Part shown: in pieces, positions 7,178 through 14,694 of the stretch
Numbering within the stretch: position 1 is the first letter of the stretch
How the letters are laid out: each line of letters begins with the position of its first letter
Source of the DNA: Desulfobulbaceae bacterium
GTDB lineage: Bacteria > Desulfobacterota > Desulfobulbia > Desulfobulbales > Desulfocapsaceae
Length of the DNA: 41,354 nucleotides
Reading direction: 5' to 3'
Assembly: GCA_003249645.1 (NCBI GenBank)
Contig: QKIH01000124.1
Span: 1 to 41,354, forward strand
Translations under genes and position numbers: made by a program
The notes under the pieces: model-generated
Seen by the model: only the letters and a program-made list of their open reading frames with translations
Database searches by the model: none
Told to the model about the DNA's origin: nothing

Positions 7178-9067
7178 TCAGGGCTGCAGACCAAGAGCGA
7201 TGCGTTTTGCTTTGATACGTTCATCCATGATATCTGCAGCTTTTACCGGATCTTCTTCAACTAGGAAGCTTGCCCCGACAAGATTTTCAAGACCATTGAG
7301 TGCAAGATCCGTCACAACACTTGAGCCGGTAATATGGGGCGGAGTACCGATCTGGACAGGAATACCAGATGCAACACAGTAAAGGGCGATTGCAACTGCC
7401 TTCTCAGAATACCACTCCGGTGAGGCTCCCCAGACGGGAAGATCGGCAATATCTACCCCTAAGGCATCAGCAATTGCGCCACAAAGCTGAATAACCCTCG
7501 AATTATCAACACAGGAGCCCATATGCAGAACAGGTGGAATGCCAAGTGCTCCACAAACTTCCTGGAGGCCCGGACCAGCCATTGAGGCCCCTTCTTTGAC
7601 CAGCAATCCTGCTTTTCCGGCAGCTGTCGTTACACAGCCGGTAACAAGAACGAGAATATCTTTTTCGATTAGCGCCTTTGCAAGTCCGACGTTTCCGGAG
7701 TCATGCTTGATACGCGGGTTGTTACAGCCGACAATGGCGCAAAAGCCTCTGATTTTTCCTGATTTGACAACATCAAGAAGCGGATCAAGACTGCCTCCGA
7801 GTGCACTGAGTAATGCCTCAACAGAAAAACCTGTGGTTATATCAACAGGGTTACCGGGGATTTCAACCTTGCCCATATCACGCTGCTCAAAGGCTTCGAT
7901 GGCAATCTCGACCACCTGACGGGCCTTGGATATGGCATCGTGATGATCGAATTCAATATGGGTTGCTCCGGTAAATTTAGCCTTGTTTGCGGTAGTGATA
8001 AATTTGGTGTGATAACAGGCAGAGGTCTGCACAAGACTTGGCATGATACACTGATAATCAACAACCATGGCATCCACCGCTCCGGTGACCACGGCAAGCT
8101 CTGTCATCAGGTGATTACCGGCCATTGGAATCCCCTGGCGCATCAGCAATTCATTTCCTGTACAGCAGAGACCACCGATATTTATCCCTTCGGCACCGGC
8201 CTTTTTAGCCTTTTCAACCATCTCCGGCTCTCTTGCCGCTGAAAGAATCATTTCAGAGACAACAGGGTTATGGCCATGCACCAGGATATTCACCTGTTCT
8301 TTTTTCAGAACACCAAGGTTTGCCTTTGATTGGGAGGGCGTCGGAACACCGAAAATAATATCTGAGAGTTCGGTTCCAATCATGGACCCGCCCCAGCCGT
8401 CGGCCAGGGCAGTTCTGGCCGCATGCAGAAGCGTATTAGGAGCATCATTATCACAGCCCATATGGGTGCGATGCATCATTTCAGCAATTTCCCGATCAAT
8501 ACCCCGAGGCATTATGCCGAGATTACGCCAGATTTCTTTGCGTTTTTCAGGAACCCTGCCGATAAATGCCAGTTCTTTTTTTCGGCTGCCGAAATCGGAA
8601 TAACAGACTTCTGTCAGATCTTGGGTAATCTGGGTCAGCGTCCGACCTTCAACCTCAACGCCGAGTTCCGCAGCAATTCTTTTGAGTTTTACCTCATCGG
8701 TTACTTTGTAATCTTTGGTGTGACCTTCACCGATGGCTTCGAGAACTTCAATGAGATCGCGGCCATGGTCAGAGTGTCCGGCTGCACCACCGGCAACAAA
8801 GCGCCCGAAATTACGAGCAACAATGACATGGGCATCAGCGCCGCAGACACCGCGCTGCATTTTTCCCCCTTCTTTGGGACTTATTCGACATGGTCCCATA
8901 TTACAATTCTTACAGGTGAGGCCTAATTCACAAAATGTACAATGAGGCTTTTGGGTCTGGTATCTGTCCCAGGCGGTTTCAACACCATCTCTTCGCGCTT
9001 TTTCAAGCATTTGCTGAGCGTCATCCCAGATTGACAATTCTTCTACCGGCCTTAATTCTTTTGTCAT
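7178..9067 (-). CDS. cooS: Anaerobic Ni-Fe carbon monoxide dehydrogenase, catalytic subunit
   Basis: A 629-residue monofunctional CO dehydrogenase, oxidising CO to CO2. B-cluster cysteines are C52, C55, C60 and C75 (TCKNCNMGPC and RGVCG). The D-cluster region reads CTFC (C43, C46) with Thr at 51, a CX2C motif rather than CX7C. C-cluster ligands are all present: HGHNP, GGLCCTGNE, DYQCIMPS, VGCNNP, TGCVTTAAG and MGSCVDNSR. The Lys in SEKAVAIA is the expected acid-base residue. The ATG at 9067 is chosen over 9085 because AAGGAGG lies four bases upstream of it. No CooF, hydrogenase or acetyl-CoA synthase gene is adjacent; the electron acceptor is not evident. Order cooA-cooS-cooC matches Desulfovibrio. 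Confidence 0.97.
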   Translation of the reverse strand: MTKELRPVEELSIWDDAQQMLEKARRDGVETAWDRYQTQKPHCTFCELGLTCKNCNMGPCRISPKEGGKMQRGVCGADAHVIVARNFGRFVAGGAAGHSDHGRDLIEVLEAIGEGHTKDYKVTDEVKLKRIAAELGVEVEGRTLTQITQDLTEVCYSDFGSRKKELAFIGRVPEKRKEIWRNLGIMPRGIDREIAEMMHRTHMGCDNDAPNTLLHAARTALADGWGGSMIGTELSDIIFGVPTPSQSKANLGVLKKEQVNILVHGHNPVVSEMILSAAREPEMVEKAKKAGAEGINIGGLCCTGNELLMRQGIPMAGNHLMTELAVVTGAVDAMVVDYQCIMPSLVQTSACYHTKFITTANKAKFTGATHIEFDHHDAISKARQVVEIAIEAFEQRDMGKVEIPGNPVDITTGFSVEALLSALGGSLDPLLDVVKSGKIRGFCAIVGCNNPRIKHDSGNVGLAKALIEKDILVLVTGCVTTAAGKAGLLVKEGASMAGPGLQEVCGALGIPPVLHMGSCVDNSRVIQLCGAIADALGVDIADLPVWGASPEWYSEKAVAIALYCVASGIPVQIGTPPHITGSSVVTDLALNGLENLVGASFLVEEDPVKAADIMDERIKAKRIALGLQP

Positions 9068-9077
9068 GCGACCTCCT

Positions 9078-9095
9078 TCAGACATCGCTGTCTGA
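9078..9095 (-). promoter_or_regulatory. GNRA-tetraloop hairpin adjoining the cooS ribosome binding site
   Basis: In the mRNA, UCAGACA and UGUCUGA form a perfect seven-base-pair stem closed by the tetraloop GCGA, a member of the very stable GNRA class. The next bases are AGGAGGUCGCAUG, so the hairpin ends directly at the Shine-Dalgarno sequence of cooS. It may protect the 5' end, hold the ribosome site open, or bind a factor. On DNA it is also an 18-base palindrome that a dimeric regulator could use. Confidence 0.6.
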
Positions 9096-9133
9096 TACTG
9101 TTAGAGTGTATATGTTACTTTGCCAACCTCCCT

Positions 9134-9175
9134 TGAATACACTATCTGTTTTTTAAAACTGTCAGCCGGACGACA
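9134..9175 (-). promoter_or_regulatory. CooA-type operator and promoter of cooS
   Basis: On the minus strand TGTCG-N6-TGACA (9175-9160) is a near-perfect inverted repeat of the TGTCG/TGTCA half-site bound by CooA of Rhodospirillum. A -10-like TATTCA lies at 9139-9134, placing a start near 9127 and the box centre at about -41, the class II activator position. No good -35 box is seen, as expected for an activated promoter. The box is in the 139-base gap between cooA and cooS. Confidence 0.7.
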
Positions 9176-9206
9176 CTTTGAGAATTTTTATTACTTTTTT
9201 TACAGT

Positions 9207-9869
9207 CTACGGGCAATCACTTTCCTGGTATTCCGCAACCAGCAAATCAATATCAGGCACAACAAAACTTCCTCGGCTTCCTTTACGTAATACATCGTTT
9301 TTTATCAACTTATTGAGCTGGGTAGAAACTGTCTGTCGACTGGCACCGATAAGGTGACCAATCTGCTCCACAGATAATTCGATTTTCAGAATAACCGAAC
9401 CATCCGGTTGAACTTTTTCTCTTTTCGCTTCATTAAGCAGCAGATGAAGCAATCTGCAGCTGGTATCTTTAAAAACAAGTCCGTCAATAATCGAAAAGGA
9501 TGACTGTAGGATGTTGCCTAGAACCCGAATCATTCCCTTATTTACCTCAGCATCACTTGCCAGATGCATAAGGAAGGCAGAGACATCGGTTACCAGCAGC
9601 TCAAGCGGCTCAAGCGCTTGGACGAAGGTGCCTGTGTGGGTCGCATAGATATCTCCCCGCCCGAGAATAGCCAGATTGAACTCCTTTTCTTCGTAGCCGA
9701 GGTACACTCTTGCCCTACCGGATTGAACAATAAAGATCCTGTTTTCCTCACCATCCGGTGTTGAAACAAAGGCATTTTTAGCAAATTGCCTTGAATGAAA
9801 AGACGTCCGTAACTGTTCAAACTCTTTTCCCTGCAAGTGCTCCAATAAATCTTTCTGCAAAAATCGCAT
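9207..9869 (-). CDS. cooA: CooA-type heme CO sensor, CRP/FNR family activator
   Basis: A 220-residue CRP/FNR protein. The effector domain reads GEENRIFIVQSGRARVYLG (40-58) then GDIYATHTGTF (72-82). By comparison with Rhodospirillum CooA (GDMFCMHSG), His78 matches the heme ligand His77, while the ferric-state Cys75 is replaced by Ala76, as in some other CooA groups. The C-terminal helix-turn-helix has LSVEQIGHLIGASRQTVSTQ, very like CooA. It lies upstream of cooS on the same strand, and a TGTCG-type box sits in between, so it very probably activates cooS-cooC on CO. The N-terminus MRFLQKD lacks the Pro2 that ligates heme in Rhodospirillum. Confidence 0.88.
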   Translation of the reverse strand: MRFLQKDLLEHLQGKEFEQLRTSFHSRQFAKNAFVSTPDGEENRIFIVQSGRARVYLGYEEKEFNLAILGRGDIYATHTGTFVQALEPLELLVTDVSAFLMHLASDAEVNKGMIRVLGNILQSSFSIIDGLVFKDTSCRLLHLLLNEAKREKVQPDGSVILKIELSVEQIGHLIGASRQTVSTQLNKLIKNDVLRKGSRGSFVVPDIDLLVAEYQESDCP

Positions 9870-10338
9870 AAAACCGAACCGATAAAAGAATTAAGCTGAT
9901 CATGCCAAAGTGAACAGAGAGTTCCAGTCCATGAGGCAATGACAACAATGACATCGCTCCTGTATCAAATATGCAACTGTTTTATCAGGTGCATCTCATT
10001 CTCAATGATAATGTCTCTCCTGTAAAAATAAAAGCTGGATGTTCTATCTAAGTTCTTCACTGTATTTCCGCTTACTTGCAAAAGATGTCAGGCAAGGCTA
10101 TTCTGATATTGCAGATAACATATTCCATAAATGCAATTCGGAAAAATATGTATTGTCATGAACCAGGCAAGATCATTAATGGTTTTTGCAATTTATTAAA
10201 AGTTACACAAAGCGGTATGATTGCACCTGCACAATGCAGCGGATAGTCATGATGCAACAACACAGATTATCCAGAAATTTTTTCGAGAAAATATTTGTAT
10301 TCACAATTCTTCCCGGATTTGTTTCTCTTAATATGTTT

Positions 10339-10485
10339 TTAAAACATTCTGTTATACAGACAGTTAAACGACCATAAGCAAGAGATTAGCACAACTTCCA
10401 TTGCTCGATTGGTAATCAACCTTATCCTATAACCTTGTTCTACGATTAATTTGCCGCCATGAGGTTCAAGCAGATTAAATGACAT
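10339..10485 (-). other. Doubtful 48-codon reading frame in the cooA-suhB gap
   Basis: The gap 9870-10590 (721 bases) holds no clear gene. A short minus-strand frame begins MSFNLLEPHGGKLIVEQGYR and ends NRMF. Its first 20 residues look protein-like, whereas the rest is hydrophobic and irregular. No good ribosome binding site lies at proper distance. It could be the remnant of a larger gene. A sequence resembling a Fur box is at 9993-10013. Nothing else stands out in the gap. Confidence 0.2.
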
Positions 10486-10590
10486 GACACGCAATAACAC
10501 TCCTGCAACAGGCTGGTTTCACACCACTACGTTCGGCATCACCTGTTTGGGAATATCACTATCACACCAGATACAAACACAGGAAAAACT

Positions 10591-11352
10591 ATGCTCGATT
10601 TTATGAAAGAACTGGCTCTTGAAGCCGGGAAAATATGCAGAGACAGACAACAGCATCTCTCATCACTTGCTTTTGAATATAAAGGAATCCGCGATCTTGT
10701 CACAGAAGCCGACAGGGAGGTCGAAGTGTTTCTGCGCGGAAAGATAGCCGAGCGCTTTCCCAAACACATAATAGTCGGTGAAGAGTACGGAACCACTGGA
10801 GATGAAGATCCGCACCGCTGGATTATTGATCCGATCGACGGGACAGTTTCCTTCATGCATGGCCTGCCGACCTACACAATTTCCATCGCGTATCAGGAAA
10901 ACAGGGAAACCGTTGCAGGGGTTGTGTATGCTCCGACACTGGACCAGCTCTTTTATGCTGCCAAAGGAAAAGGAGCGTTTCTTGGTGACACCAGGCTTCA
11001 GGTATCCGAACAAAGCAGCATGATTGATTCGCTCTGGGCTACGGGGTTTGCCTGCATCCGTGCTGGACTTGAAGAAAACAACCTCCAACTTCTCAACACA
11101 ATCATGTATAAGATCAGGGATATCCGGCGCATGGGTTCTGCGGCTCTTGATCTTGCCTATACCGCAGCAGGTAAAATGGATGGTTTCTGGGAACTTCAAT
11201 TAAATAATTACGATATTGCAGCCGGAGTTTTGCTTGTTCAGGAAGCAGGTGGAATTGTAACTGATTTTGAAGGAAATGCAGATTATCCAGAGAAAGGAAC
11301 CCTTGCATCCAATGGAAAACTCCATAAAGACATGATTGAACTCCTGAACTGA
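10591..11352 (+). CDS. Inositol monophosphatase family protein
   Basis: A 253-residue Mg-dependent phosphatase of the SuhB/CysQ superfamily. Metal-binding signatures are present: VGEEYG near residue 64, IIDPIDGTVSFMHG at 81-94, and NNYDIAAGVLLVQEAGG near 206, the variant of WDxAAG. The substrate may be inositol 1-phosphate, fructose 1,6-bisphosphate, histidinol phosphate or PAP; in proteobacteria SuhB can also act in rRNA transcription. The GTVSF form (usually GTTNF) is a mild deviation. CACAGGAAAAACT precedes the ATG. It is probably a single-gene unit with a hairpin at 11388. Confidence 0.92.
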   Translation: MLDFMKELALEAGKICRDRQQHLSSLAFEYKGIRDLVTEADREVEVFLRGKIAERFPKHIIVGEEYGTTGDEDPHRWIIDPIDGTVSFMHGLPTYTISIAYQENRETVAGVVYAPTLDQLFYAAKGKGAFLGDTRLQVSEQSSMIDSLWATGFACIRAGLEENNLQLLNTIMYKIRDIRRMGSAALDLAYTAAGKMDGFWELQLNNYDIAAGVLLVQEAGGIVTDFEGNADYPEKGTLASNGKLHKDMIELLN

Positions 11353-11387
11353 AGGATTCTTCGCCTCGCCAGAACTGATTTGATTAA

Positions 11388-11413
11388 ACAGCCCGGTCTT
11401 TATATCGGGCTGT
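11388..11413 (+). terminator. Hairpin after the inositol phosphatase gene
   Basis: An eight-base-pair stem ACAGCCCG / CGGGCTGT around a ten-base loop, 36 bases after the stop codon. No run of T follows, so its action as an intrinsic terminator is uncertain. Confidence 0.4.
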
Positions 11414-11530
11414 ACTCTCATGAAGCGGTTAAATACTTTACCGCAATAACAGCAGATAAATAGTTTTTCTTTGCTTAATCATAACAAAAACTTTAATTTG
11501 AAATTTTCCAATATATTATGAGGGTGAAAT

Positions 11531-11560
11531 TTGTGTAACAAATTTTTCCAGTGCTATAAT
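11531..11560 (+). promoter_or_regulatory. Extended -10 promoter of the beta-barrel gene
   Basis: A perfect TATAAT (11555-11560) preceded by TGC makes an extended -10 element; TTGTGT lies 18 bases upstream as a weak -35. The predicted transcript begins near 11567 and has a leader of about 75 bases before the ATG at 11643. Confidence 0.5.
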
Positions 11561-11642
11561 GTCAGATATCTATCAGTATATTTAATGCACCAGAAAGATC
11601 GTAAACTGATTTACTTCATTTCAAAAAGTTGAGAAGAGATTT

Positions 11643-12671
11643 ATGGCAAGACAATCCCAAGCGGCTCCAACTATTTTTCTTTTCTGCATAGCATACACCT
11701 TTCTTTTCGCATCGTTCAGTATTGCTGCAGAGGCAACGACAGCCCCTGGCAACAAAGAAGATATCCCGTTTCTTGATGCGGAAAGTGAACAAACTCTTGA
11801 TGACTTTCAGGCCAGATTCGGCAGCTGGCTGGGTTCCAAGGCAAGCTGGTTCGATTCATTTTTTGACGACGACAATTACCTTGAAGAAACTAACGAGACC
11901 AATGCCAAAGCCTCAGTAACTGTCGGCTACAGTAAAGACGACGATGTGGAGTTTGCTCCCAGATTTCGCCTTCGTCTCAAGCTTCCTCATCTGGAAGAAA
12001 GAGCACGCCTTATAATCTCAGCTTCGGACGACAGCGGTATAGCAGACGACTCTGAATCCCCAATCGGCTCAGTGAAAGACGATACCGAGAGAAAGGATGT
12101 CACCGCCGGATTCCAATATTTTCTTCGCCAGAGTGTCAGCCAACATCTTTCGGTTACCACCGGCGCATCATATAATTATGTTTATGGTGGACTTCGCGTC
12201 CGCTTTTCACGTGATTTTGGCCTTTGGCACAGCCGATTCATCAACAATTTATACTATTACACTGACGATGGATGGGAAAACAAGACAAGCATAGAACTGG
12301 ATCATCCTCTTACAACGAATCTGATGTTTCGTACCATATTAAACGCAGACTGGGCTGAAGATGAAGACGGGATCGATAATGCAATCCGTTTCCGTTTCTA
12401 TCAGTTTCTCGATATATACCATTCACTTCGATATGACGTCGGATTTTATTTTAAAACATCACCTAATTACTATATGGATGATGCCAGATTCCAGGCAACA
12501 CACCGCCAGCGCTTTTATCGTGACTGGCTTGCCCTGGAGATTTCGCCGTTCTTTACCTTCCCTGCCGACACAGGCAGAGAATTCAACCCTGGAATTCTTT
12601 TTAAATTCGAGGCGGAATTCGGTTATTCACCGGAAGGCAGGGGCTTTAATCTCAACCTGATCAACCGTTAA
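11643..12671 (+). CDS. Putative outer-membrane beta-barrel protein of unknown function
   Basis: A 342-residue exported protein. A signal peptide spans about residues 1-29, ending at IAAEA. A low-complexity acidic linker (about 35-85) contains repeated Trp/Phe-Asp pairs such as SWFDSFFDDDNYL. From residue 90 onward alternating hydrophobic and polar residues form beta-strands typical of a barrel, for example FRLRLKLP, AGFQYFLRQ, LSVTTGASYNYVYGG, FRFYQFLDIYHSLRYDVGFY and ISPFFTF. The C-terminus ends LNLINR, not the usual aromatic residue. I do not recognise the family. It stands alone behind an extended -10 promoter and is convergent with thiE. Confidence 0.75.
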   Translation: MARQSQAAPTIFLFCIAYTFLFASFSIAAEATTAPGNKEDIPFLDAESEQTLDDFQARFGSWLGSKASWFDSFFDDDNYLEETNETNAKASVTVGYSKDDDVEFAPRFRLRLKLPHLEERARLIISASDDSGIADDSESPIGSVKDDTERKDVTAGFQYFLRQSVSQHLSVTTGASYNYVYGGLRVRFSRDFGLWHSRFINNLYYYTDDGWENKTSIELDHPLTTNLMFRTILNADWAEDEDGIDNAIRFRFYQFLDIYHSLRYDVGFYFKTSPNYYMDDARFQATHRQRFYRDWLALEISPFFTFPADTGREFNPGILFKFEAEFGYSPEGRGFNLNLINR

Positions 12672-12708
12672 GGATTCAAAGCGCAAGAGAGAAGACAACA
12701 ACGGTAAA

Positions 12709-13335
12709 CTATGGTTTTCGGAGCTTTTTCACCAGCTGCTGTGCAGCCAGTTCAGGATCTGGGGCCGCTACAATAGCTGAAACAACCGCAACACCATCTG
12801 CGCCATGATCGATAACTGCTCTGCAGTTTTCATGATTGATGCCGCCAATACCGACGAGGGGAATATCAACTAGAGATCTAATCTTTCTTACCCCTGCAAG
12901 GCCAAGCGGGTTTGCAATATCATCTTTCGTCAAGGTAGCAAAAACAGGGCTGATGCCAATATAATCAGCCCCATCCTTCTCTGCAGCAACGGCATCTTCA
13001 GCAGACTCTGCCGAAATGCCAATCACCATATCCTGTCCGACAAGCTGTCTCGCATCGCAAATATGCATATCGCTGTGACCTAAATGAACGCCTTCAGCAG
13101 CACAGGCAAGCGCAACATCAATCCGGTCATTGATAATCAATGGTATCTGCAAGGGCCCAAGCAGCTGCTTCAGCCGTTTTGCCATGGCAACAAATTCACG
13201 GGTATCAAGCTTCTTTTCACGCAGCTGCACGCAACTCACCCCTCCTTTAACCGCCTCAGCTACAATACCCTCCAAGGCTCTTCCTGCAGCAAGTTTACTG
13301 TCCGTAACCAGATAGAGGGAATAATCGAACTTCAT
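12709..13335 (-). CDS. thiE: Thiamine phosphate synthase
   Basis: A 208-residue TIM-barrel enzyme joining the HMP-pyrophosphate and thiazole-phosphate halves of thiamine. Diagnostic segments are LYLVTDSKL at the start, CVQLREKKLDTREF near residue 35, IINDRIDVALA near 67, VHLGHSD near 82, YIGISPVFAT near 126 and GIGGINHEN near 160. Full length for the family. It begins four bases after the stop codon of thiM, so the two are co-transcribed and controlled by the upstream TPP riboswitch. Confidence 0.96.
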   Translation of the reverse strand: MKFDYSLYLVTDSKLAAGRALEGIVAEAVKGGVSCVQLREKKLDTREFVAMAKRLKQLLGPLQIPLIINDRIDVALACAAEGVHLGHSDMHICDARQLVGQDMVIGISAESAEDAVAAEKDGADYIGISPVFATLTKDDIANPLGLAGVRKIRSLVDIPLVGIGGINHENCRAVIDHGADGVAVVSAIVAAPDPELAAQQLVKKLRKP

Positions 13336-13339
13336 AGAG

Positions 13340-14146
13340 TTATCCTTCTATAAATTTACATCCCCGTTCAAGTTCACCCAACTTGATCGAATATAAAGCA
13401 TCCATCAGGGCAGGAACAAAACTGCCGGGGCCTGAACTCCTGTTTCCTGCAATTTCACCAGCCAACCCATAGTAGGCAAGAGCAGTGGCCGTCGCTGTTA
13501 CAGGATCCGAATCAACTGCGTTAAAGGCCCCGATAATAGCCGTTGCAGCACAGCCTGTTCCGGTTACAGAAGGCATCAGAGGATGACCATTGCCAATTTT
13601 CACAGTCCTCTGCCCATCAGTGACGAGATCGATTGCCCCGGTTATGGCAAGGGTTGATCCGATTTCCTGAGCCAGTATAATTGCGGTATCCTTGGCCTGA
13701 TCAACTGTGTGAACAGCATCAACTCCCTTGGTCTTTGACCCTTCATCCCGCAGTGCCAGAATCTCGGAACTGTTGCCGCGTATTACTTTTACTGAAGTCT
13801 CATGCAAAATACGTCTGGTTGCAGCTGTTCTCATCCTTGTCGCCCCGGCCCCAACCGGATCGAGAATAATCGGTGTCATATTTTTATTGGCCTGCTGACC
13901 GGCCTTGATCATCGAGTCTATCCAGGTATCGGTCAAGGTTCCTATATTAAGTACCAGAGCCCCGGCAAAATTCACCATCTCCTCAACTTCACCCTCGGCA
14001 TGGGCCATGACCGGCGAAGCCCCTGAGGCAAGAAGGGCATTAGCCGTAAAATTCATCACCACGAAATTCGTGATATTGTGAATAAGCGGCCTGCGGGCTC
14101 GTACTTTTTCAAGGTTTTCTACTGCTCTTCTGACAAGATCATCCAT
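13340..14146 (-). CDS. thiM: Hydroxyethylthiazole kinase
   Basis: A 268-residue ribokinase-fold enzyme that phosphorylates the thiazole moiety for salvage into thiamine. PLIHNITNFVVMN opens the conserved core, LDPVGAGATRMR and VIRGNSSEI mark the middle, and SVTGTGCAATAIIGAF contains the catalytic Cys of the anion hole. The frame stays open to 14239, but that region is riboswitch RNA; the ATG at 14146 (MDDLVRRAV) has GAAGGTAAT before it and is the correct start. Together with thiE it forms a riboswitch-controlled salvage operon lacking thiD in this window. Confidence 0.95.
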   Translation of the reverse strand: MDDLVRRAVENLEKVRARRPLIHNITNFVVMNFTANALLASGASPVMAHAEGEVEEMVNFAGALVLNIGTLTDTWIDSMIKAGQQANKNMTPIILDPVGAGATRMRTAATRRILHETSVKVIRGNSSEILALRDEGSKTKGVDAVHTVDQAKDTAIILAQEIGSTLAITGAIDLVTDGQRTVKIGNGHPLMPSVTGTGCAATAIIGAFNAVDSDPVTATATALAYYGLAGEIAGNRSSGPGSFVPALMDALYSIKLGELERGCKFIEG

Positions 14147-14235
14147 TCTATTACCTTCATCGTAAACTTTCTGGTAGTAGAGGTAGAGATGATAGATATG
14201 ATGTGAGAAAGCCCAAGCTGTCACACAAAGAATCT

Positions 14236-14310
14236 GCAAGTCCCTACGCTGGTTTCAACCAGATCAGGTTCAACGGGTATCATCTCAGGCCTTTCGGGCC
14301 ACCCCTCTGC
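14236..14310 (-). promoter_or_regulatory. TPP riboswitch (THI element) upstream of thiM
   Basis: On the minus strand the sequence has the conserved TPP aptamer parts in order: GGGGTGGCCC, GGCCTGAGATGATACCC, GAACCTGATCTGG and CCAGCGTAGGGA. It senses thiamine pyrophosphate in the mRNA leader. About 90 bases lie between the aptamer and the thiM start, enough for an expression platform; no clear terminator with U-run is seen, so control of translation is more likely. Confidence 0.95.
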
Positions 14311-14334
14311 AAAAATATTTCGCTCTGATTGTTC

Positions 14335-14363
14335 ATACTACGGTTTAATGTCTCAACTGTCAA
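14335..14363 (-). promoter_or_regulatory. Sigma70 promoter of the thiM-thiE operon
   Basis: On the minus strand a perfect TTGACA (14363-14358) and TAGTAT (14340-14335) are separated by 17 bases. The predicted start near 14328 lies just before the TPP aptamer. The rest of the 14364-14694 gap is AT-rich and shows no further gene. Confidence 0.7.
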
Positions 14364-14694
14364 CACAGAGAATGTGCTTATATAATACCGAAATACAGCC
14401 GCGTTCAATTATCAAATTGTGTTTACAATTCTTCAGCCTCCTAGTATAAATTGACGTCTTACTCAACCATTTACCGTCAAATCCAGCTGATGTAATTCTG
14501 CAGTTTGTTCATTTTTCATCTTCAGTCATGAAAAAAACAAAAATTATCCAGTCTGCATCACGTGGATAGCATATAAGATGCATTTAGCATGTTGATTTAA
14601 TATGTTTTGCTTTTCCATCCCATTAACCAAATAACTTTTTATCCAGCTGTTTAGCAGAATCGAACAGATACAACAGACATTTCAACCCACAATA

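Noticed and set aside
7539-7919. Long plus-strand frames inside cooS and other genes (also in copA, the permease and the dehydrogenase)
   Set aside because: They are antisense shadows of well-supported genes, with no independent motif or start signal.
14147-14239. Longer N-terminus for thiM
   Set aside because: The extension runs into the TPP riboswitch and has no family similarity; the ATG at 14146 has a ribosome binding site.
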